From the NCBI GenBank assembly GCA_003952965.2, contig CM025855.1:27154120-27218119 (forward strand): a DNA stretch of 64,000 bases, in the 5' to 3' direction. The DNA is from Morella rubra (taxonomy: Eukaryota > Streptophyta > Magnoliopsida > Fagales > Myricaceae). Numbering within the stretch: the stretch's first letter is position 1; the number at the start of each line of letters is the position of its first letter. The position numbers and the translations under genes were made by a program. The notes beneath the pieces are model-generated. The model worked only from the letters and a program-made list of their open reading frames with translations, made no database searches and was not told the DNA's origin. Of the stretch, positions 60,345 to 64,000 are shown piece by piece.

Positions 60345-61681
60345 CTTCGAGGATTTCTCTAGCTTTTAGTAGTCTGCGTATTCTTGCTTTGGTGAGGGGT
60401 GAGAAATGTGTTACGGAAACTCGTCTATTTATGGAGGGGAGTCACTGAGCAAGTCTATGTTTCCCCTTACACGCAAGATGATAAGAGTTTGTACGTAATT
60501 AGTCTTCAACCACTAGTAAATGCAAACAAATTCGATCTGTTCAAATGATGGAATAGTGCACTTCTAATGCCTTGAACATTGAAATGCCTGAAGGCTGAAG
60601 CGCCCATGTAAGTCCGCAGACGAAGCAAAAGATTTGCCAAGGCTGCAAGGCAATTGCAAAAAGTCCAACATATATCGGTAGGTAGTCTTCATTTCCTTGG
60701 AGAAGTGCCAAAGAAGTGCCATTTGCCACGTTGATCCTTACTTCCCCTTTACCTTTTGTAGTAGATGAAAGATAGGATGAAACTTTTAGAAATAAGATTT
60801 TCCTTTGAAGCATCTGTATCTTTTCATAGGCGGAAAAGAAAAATATACAGGCTAAGACAAAGACTTTTCAACTTCTAGAACTGGGAAGACTACATCTTTT
60901 CATAGATCTGCAGAACCAAGTTGGAAAAGATCTAACTTGATCGAAGACGCTCTATCTATTGTCGGTCCTTGTATTAAGATGATAAAAGTATCCATTCTAA
61001 AATACACTTTAATAAATCTAACATTTAGGGAGTCAAATCTTAAACTTCCTCATTGGAGTTGGCCAAGTCACTGCTGGAACTCAAGATGCACAACCACACC
61101 GTATACTGCTAGAATTAGGCCTTAAAATAGAGTCGGTATGATTTTCCAAGACTTATACAGAGCAACAACAACTCTGCAGCAATCTGATAAGTTTGAATAT
61201 TGACATGTCATTTAATTAGGTACCTGATTCTACCATCCTATCTAGGTGCTACTTAGTTTCATAGCTTTAAGCGCAGATTTCACTCGTGAGGACAGGGTCA
61301 ACTTACGTGACTGCTTCAGCAATTTAAATTTGTAAGGATCGTATAAGTTTTGGATAGTCCAAATCAACATCTGAACTGCGCCTGAGCTATTCCATCAATT
61401 GAAGCATTCACATTCACTTACCCAGTAAATAATCAGTCGCATTGGCTCGCATTTCAATACATGCGAGCAGTTGTGGTGAAAGGCGGGTTCACCCATTGAA
61501 CTGCTCTGCTGTTAAGGTTGAAGACTTGACATTTCTAAATTTTACCGTGTAAGCCAAAAACATACACCGGTTCAATGACTTGCCGCTATAAATAGAAAAG
61601 TTTCCATGCAACTTTCCCAAGTTCTCACCCCTCAATAAGCAAGCATACAAAGAATTCTAAAAGGTGGAGATAGCCTCAAAT

Positions 61682-62441
61682 ATGATGAGAAGTGTTTCCA
61701 AGTACCTTGTACCTGTGGCCCTGTTGGCCTTGGCCTGCACCCTGGTCTCTACCTACGGCCCTAGTCTCCTGCAAGATTTCTGTGTAGCAATCAACAGTTC
61801 CACTTCTACTGGTATGTACACTACCATCATTATGTACTTTCGGAATCGTATGCAGCATGTGGATTATTTTTCTTGGAGTTCACATGTTAAAATGATTTCT
61901 TTTTAGGCTTCTTTTTTATACTGTGCCCACCAGTTTTCTGCATCACATGTTTCCAATAACCGGAAACATTATGGAAGTGTTCTATAGTCCCCATTGGTGA
62001 TGGTTATAACTGTTCATTCTGCCTGCAGTGTTTGTGAATGAGAAGTTCTGCAAGGACCCAAAAGTTGTCACAGCCAATGACTTCTTCCCGGGGCTCTAAA
62101 TTCCCAGAAACATCACAAACTGACTCGGAACCAACGTGACTCATGTGAATGTGGACAAATTATCAGGCCTCAACACACTAGACATATCCTTGGCTCGCAT
62201 TGACTTTGCCCCATATGGACTAAATCCTCCCCATACCCACCCTCGTGGCACTGAGATTATAGTAGTTGCAGAGGGTACTCTGTATGGAGGCTTTGTCACA
62301 TCCAACACAGATAACCGCCTCTTCGCCAAAGTTCTAAACAAGGGAAAGCAACAATCCCGATGTTCTGACCAAAGCATTCCAAGTGAATGAGAATGTGGTT
62401 GACTATCTTCAAAAACAATTCTGGTCGGACAACAACAATTA
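61682..62441 (+). pseudogene. Germin-like protein B, unit 3 (two stops, box 2 deleted)
   Basis: Exon 1 is 61682-61811 and exon 2 starts at 62029. It shares TAA (62097-62099) and TGA (62121-62123) with the other units. After LNKG at about 62346 roughly 140 bp are missing relative to unit 1 (its 4047-4190) and a few unrelated bases join the ends, so germin box 2 is gone and the frame shifts. The original C-terminus with [10 protein letters not shown] remains out of frame. Confidence 0.92.
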
Positions 62442-62844
62442 AGGAAATAAAAGCAACAACTACATTCGTTGAATGGTTCAGATGAACTATTCTATGTTGT
62501 TGTAACGTCTAGCAATAATCAGAATTAAATAAAATGTTCGCTCATGTTCCGAGCTGGTAGAGCAACTAAACGATTAAAATTAATTAAATTTCAAATCAGT
62601 GATACATATTGCCTTTAACTCCTCTTCCTTACAGACCAATCACATACACAAAATAGATTGATACCAACTGATGATGTCAGAAAAATCCGACCCAATTGAT
62701 GTTGTGCTTTTCCCAACTAGGTGGGAAGAAAATTTCATATCCATCGCTAACAAGTAGTAAAAGGAAGTGCGGACAAAGAAAACAGTAGAAGGAAGAACGA
62801 GTAGATTCAAACGACGCAAGCTACAAAAAGTCCAAGATCAGTAG

Positions 62845-64000
62845 TGATGGGCCATAATATGACTGGCCCAACCCATCCGAAAGATCGGAGCCCATCTGCA
62901 GTCTCGTCCAAGGTCACAGGCGCATCTAGGCCCTCAACCCACATAAGTGTAAGTTAATCTCTCCAAGACTCCAGAAAAGATAATAATCTAAGAGGCTTCA
63001 AGACTCTAGGTAAGATAAGGAGTCCTAAAGCTCATACCATTAAACTCTCTTTGGGACTCTAGCACCCGCCTTATAAATAGCCAGGTACTCCCCTTCATAT
63101 TTTCTCATGTTTTAATCGCTCTTCTAATACTTAATTCTTCTTGAGATCTGATTTAGGCATCAGAGCTTCCACGCCCGACGTTGCCCCCTCTCTTTGCCCC
63201 TTTTCAGGTCAGATCAGCTCCGGCTATTGGTGATTTTTGGCATCATCAGTTGGCGCCGTCGAAAAAAGGCCTCCTCCAAATAATGCAGGCTCACTACAGC
63301 TTCTTCCAGCCATCTCCCATGCATCCCTTGTTACCATCGTTATCTAGGAACATGTTGATAGAGAATTCAGGACATCCTTTTGAGATTATCTTCTTAGGGA
63401 AGATGTTCTTTGTTTTTGGTTTTGATGCATCGCCAGTATAGGATTCCTATCATCTTTATGACTAATTTGGATTTTCTTCTGATATATCGTAGATCGCTTG
63501 CAGGGAAGATTTTATATGCTATAGATTAACGTTTCTTGCATACGTTTTTAATCTTTCTCATGGGGGGATTTCTTCGTTAAAGAATAGGATCTTATTCGAT
63601 ATGGTACTGGTGCTTGTTTTCTCGCAGTATTGCGTGTCGTTGGGGAAATTGATTTCAGGTGGTAGCAGTATAGGGCTTTCATTTGTGGATGATAATCTTT
63701 CTTTTCTTATAATATTTTGTTGGAATTATTCCTTCTTATATATAATTTAAATCTGCACCAAATCGCTGTTACGCAATATGTGGACTTTCTTAAAGATTCC
63801 TACTTGTCAGTCGTCTGCATATTCTATCCTTCTATTCCTTATTTGAAATTTGAATTGATATGTGCATAATAATCTTGGATTTCATACTTGATCATTTTCT
63901 TATTTCCTGTTTATAGCGAGACACGAATATTCCCTGCCTTGAACGGTGTCTACAGATATAGACGGAACACATCTTATTTGCTTTCTTGTTGTTGCAGCAT
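62845..64000 (+). mobile_element. Non-autonomous LTR element, unit 3 (left part only)
   Basis: Left LTR is 62845-63248 with AGTAG at 62840-62844. This is the most complete left LTR of the three and keeps TTATAAATAG at 63071-63080, a likely promoter. The primer-site-like sequence is shortened to GTTGGCGCCGTC by a small deletion. The element continues past the window end. Confidence 0.85.

Larger units (their letters stand above)
58321..64000. repeat. Tandem segmental duplication, unit 3 (partial, cut by window end)
   Basis: Collinear with positions 1 to about 5810 of unit 1. It carries GLP-A, GLP-B and the left end of the minisatellite LTR element. It differs more from units 1 and 2 than they do from each other at GLP-A, and GLP-B has a private internal deletion. 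Confidence 0.95.

Noticed and set aside
1-64000. Looked for a novel multi-gene system (biosynthetic cluster or immune receptor genes)
   Set aside because: No NLR, kinase, P450 or other pathway genes were recognised; the content is GLP copies, transposons and fragments.

Overview
This window is nuclear DNA of a flowering plant, most likely a eudicot. The evidence is A+T-rich sequence, GT-AG introns, germin-like protein (GLP) genes of subfamily 1, and plant-type transposons (SIRE-type Copia, hAT, Mutator-like, CACTA). I cannot name the species. Nothing suggests bacterial, organellar or viral origin.

The dominant feature is a tandem array of about 29 kb segments. Positions 1-29417, 29418-58320 and 58321-64000 are collinear copies (units 1, 2 and 3; unit 3 is cut by the window end). 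The unit border used here is only where the window happens to start. Units 1 and 2 differ by scattered substitutions and small indels. At gene A they are closer to each other than to unit 3.

Each full unit holds the same parts in the same order. (1) GLP-A, minus strand, two exons, 222 aa. (2) GLP-B, plus strand, divergent from A, killed by two nonsense codons. (3) A 4.4 kb LTR element with no gag-pol and a large block of minisatellites, with TSD AGTAG. (4) A stretch of gene-like debris. (5) A 1.6 kb Mutator-like element with long inverted repeats. (6) GLP-C, minus strand, only exon 2 and prematurely stopped. (7) A 1.4 kb hAT element with TSD CAAACTGA, a 114-bp tandem repeat and a remnant of the transposase C-terminus. 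(8) A well-formed exon of an unidentified gene. (9) A Copia-type LTR fragment. (10) One end of a CACTA element followed by gene fragments, including a kinesin-5 exon. (11) An orphan GLP promoter plus signal-peptide exon. (12) GLP-D, minus strand, split inside exon 2 by a 6.7 kb gag-only Copia retrotransposon with TSD GATCC.

Only GLP-A reads as a working gene, and only in units 1 and 3; unit 2 has a one-base deletion. It should encode a secreted cupin glycoprotein of the cell wall. Because all insertions are shared by both full units with the same TSDs, the order of events is: GLP duplication and decay, then transposon insertion, then 29 kb segmental amplification. I found no sign of an undescribed defence or metabolic system. 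The unusual content is the layered history: the gag-only element, the fragment capture, the minisatellite-filled LTR element, and several tracts where one copy has lost many short pieces, which may be assembly artefacts.
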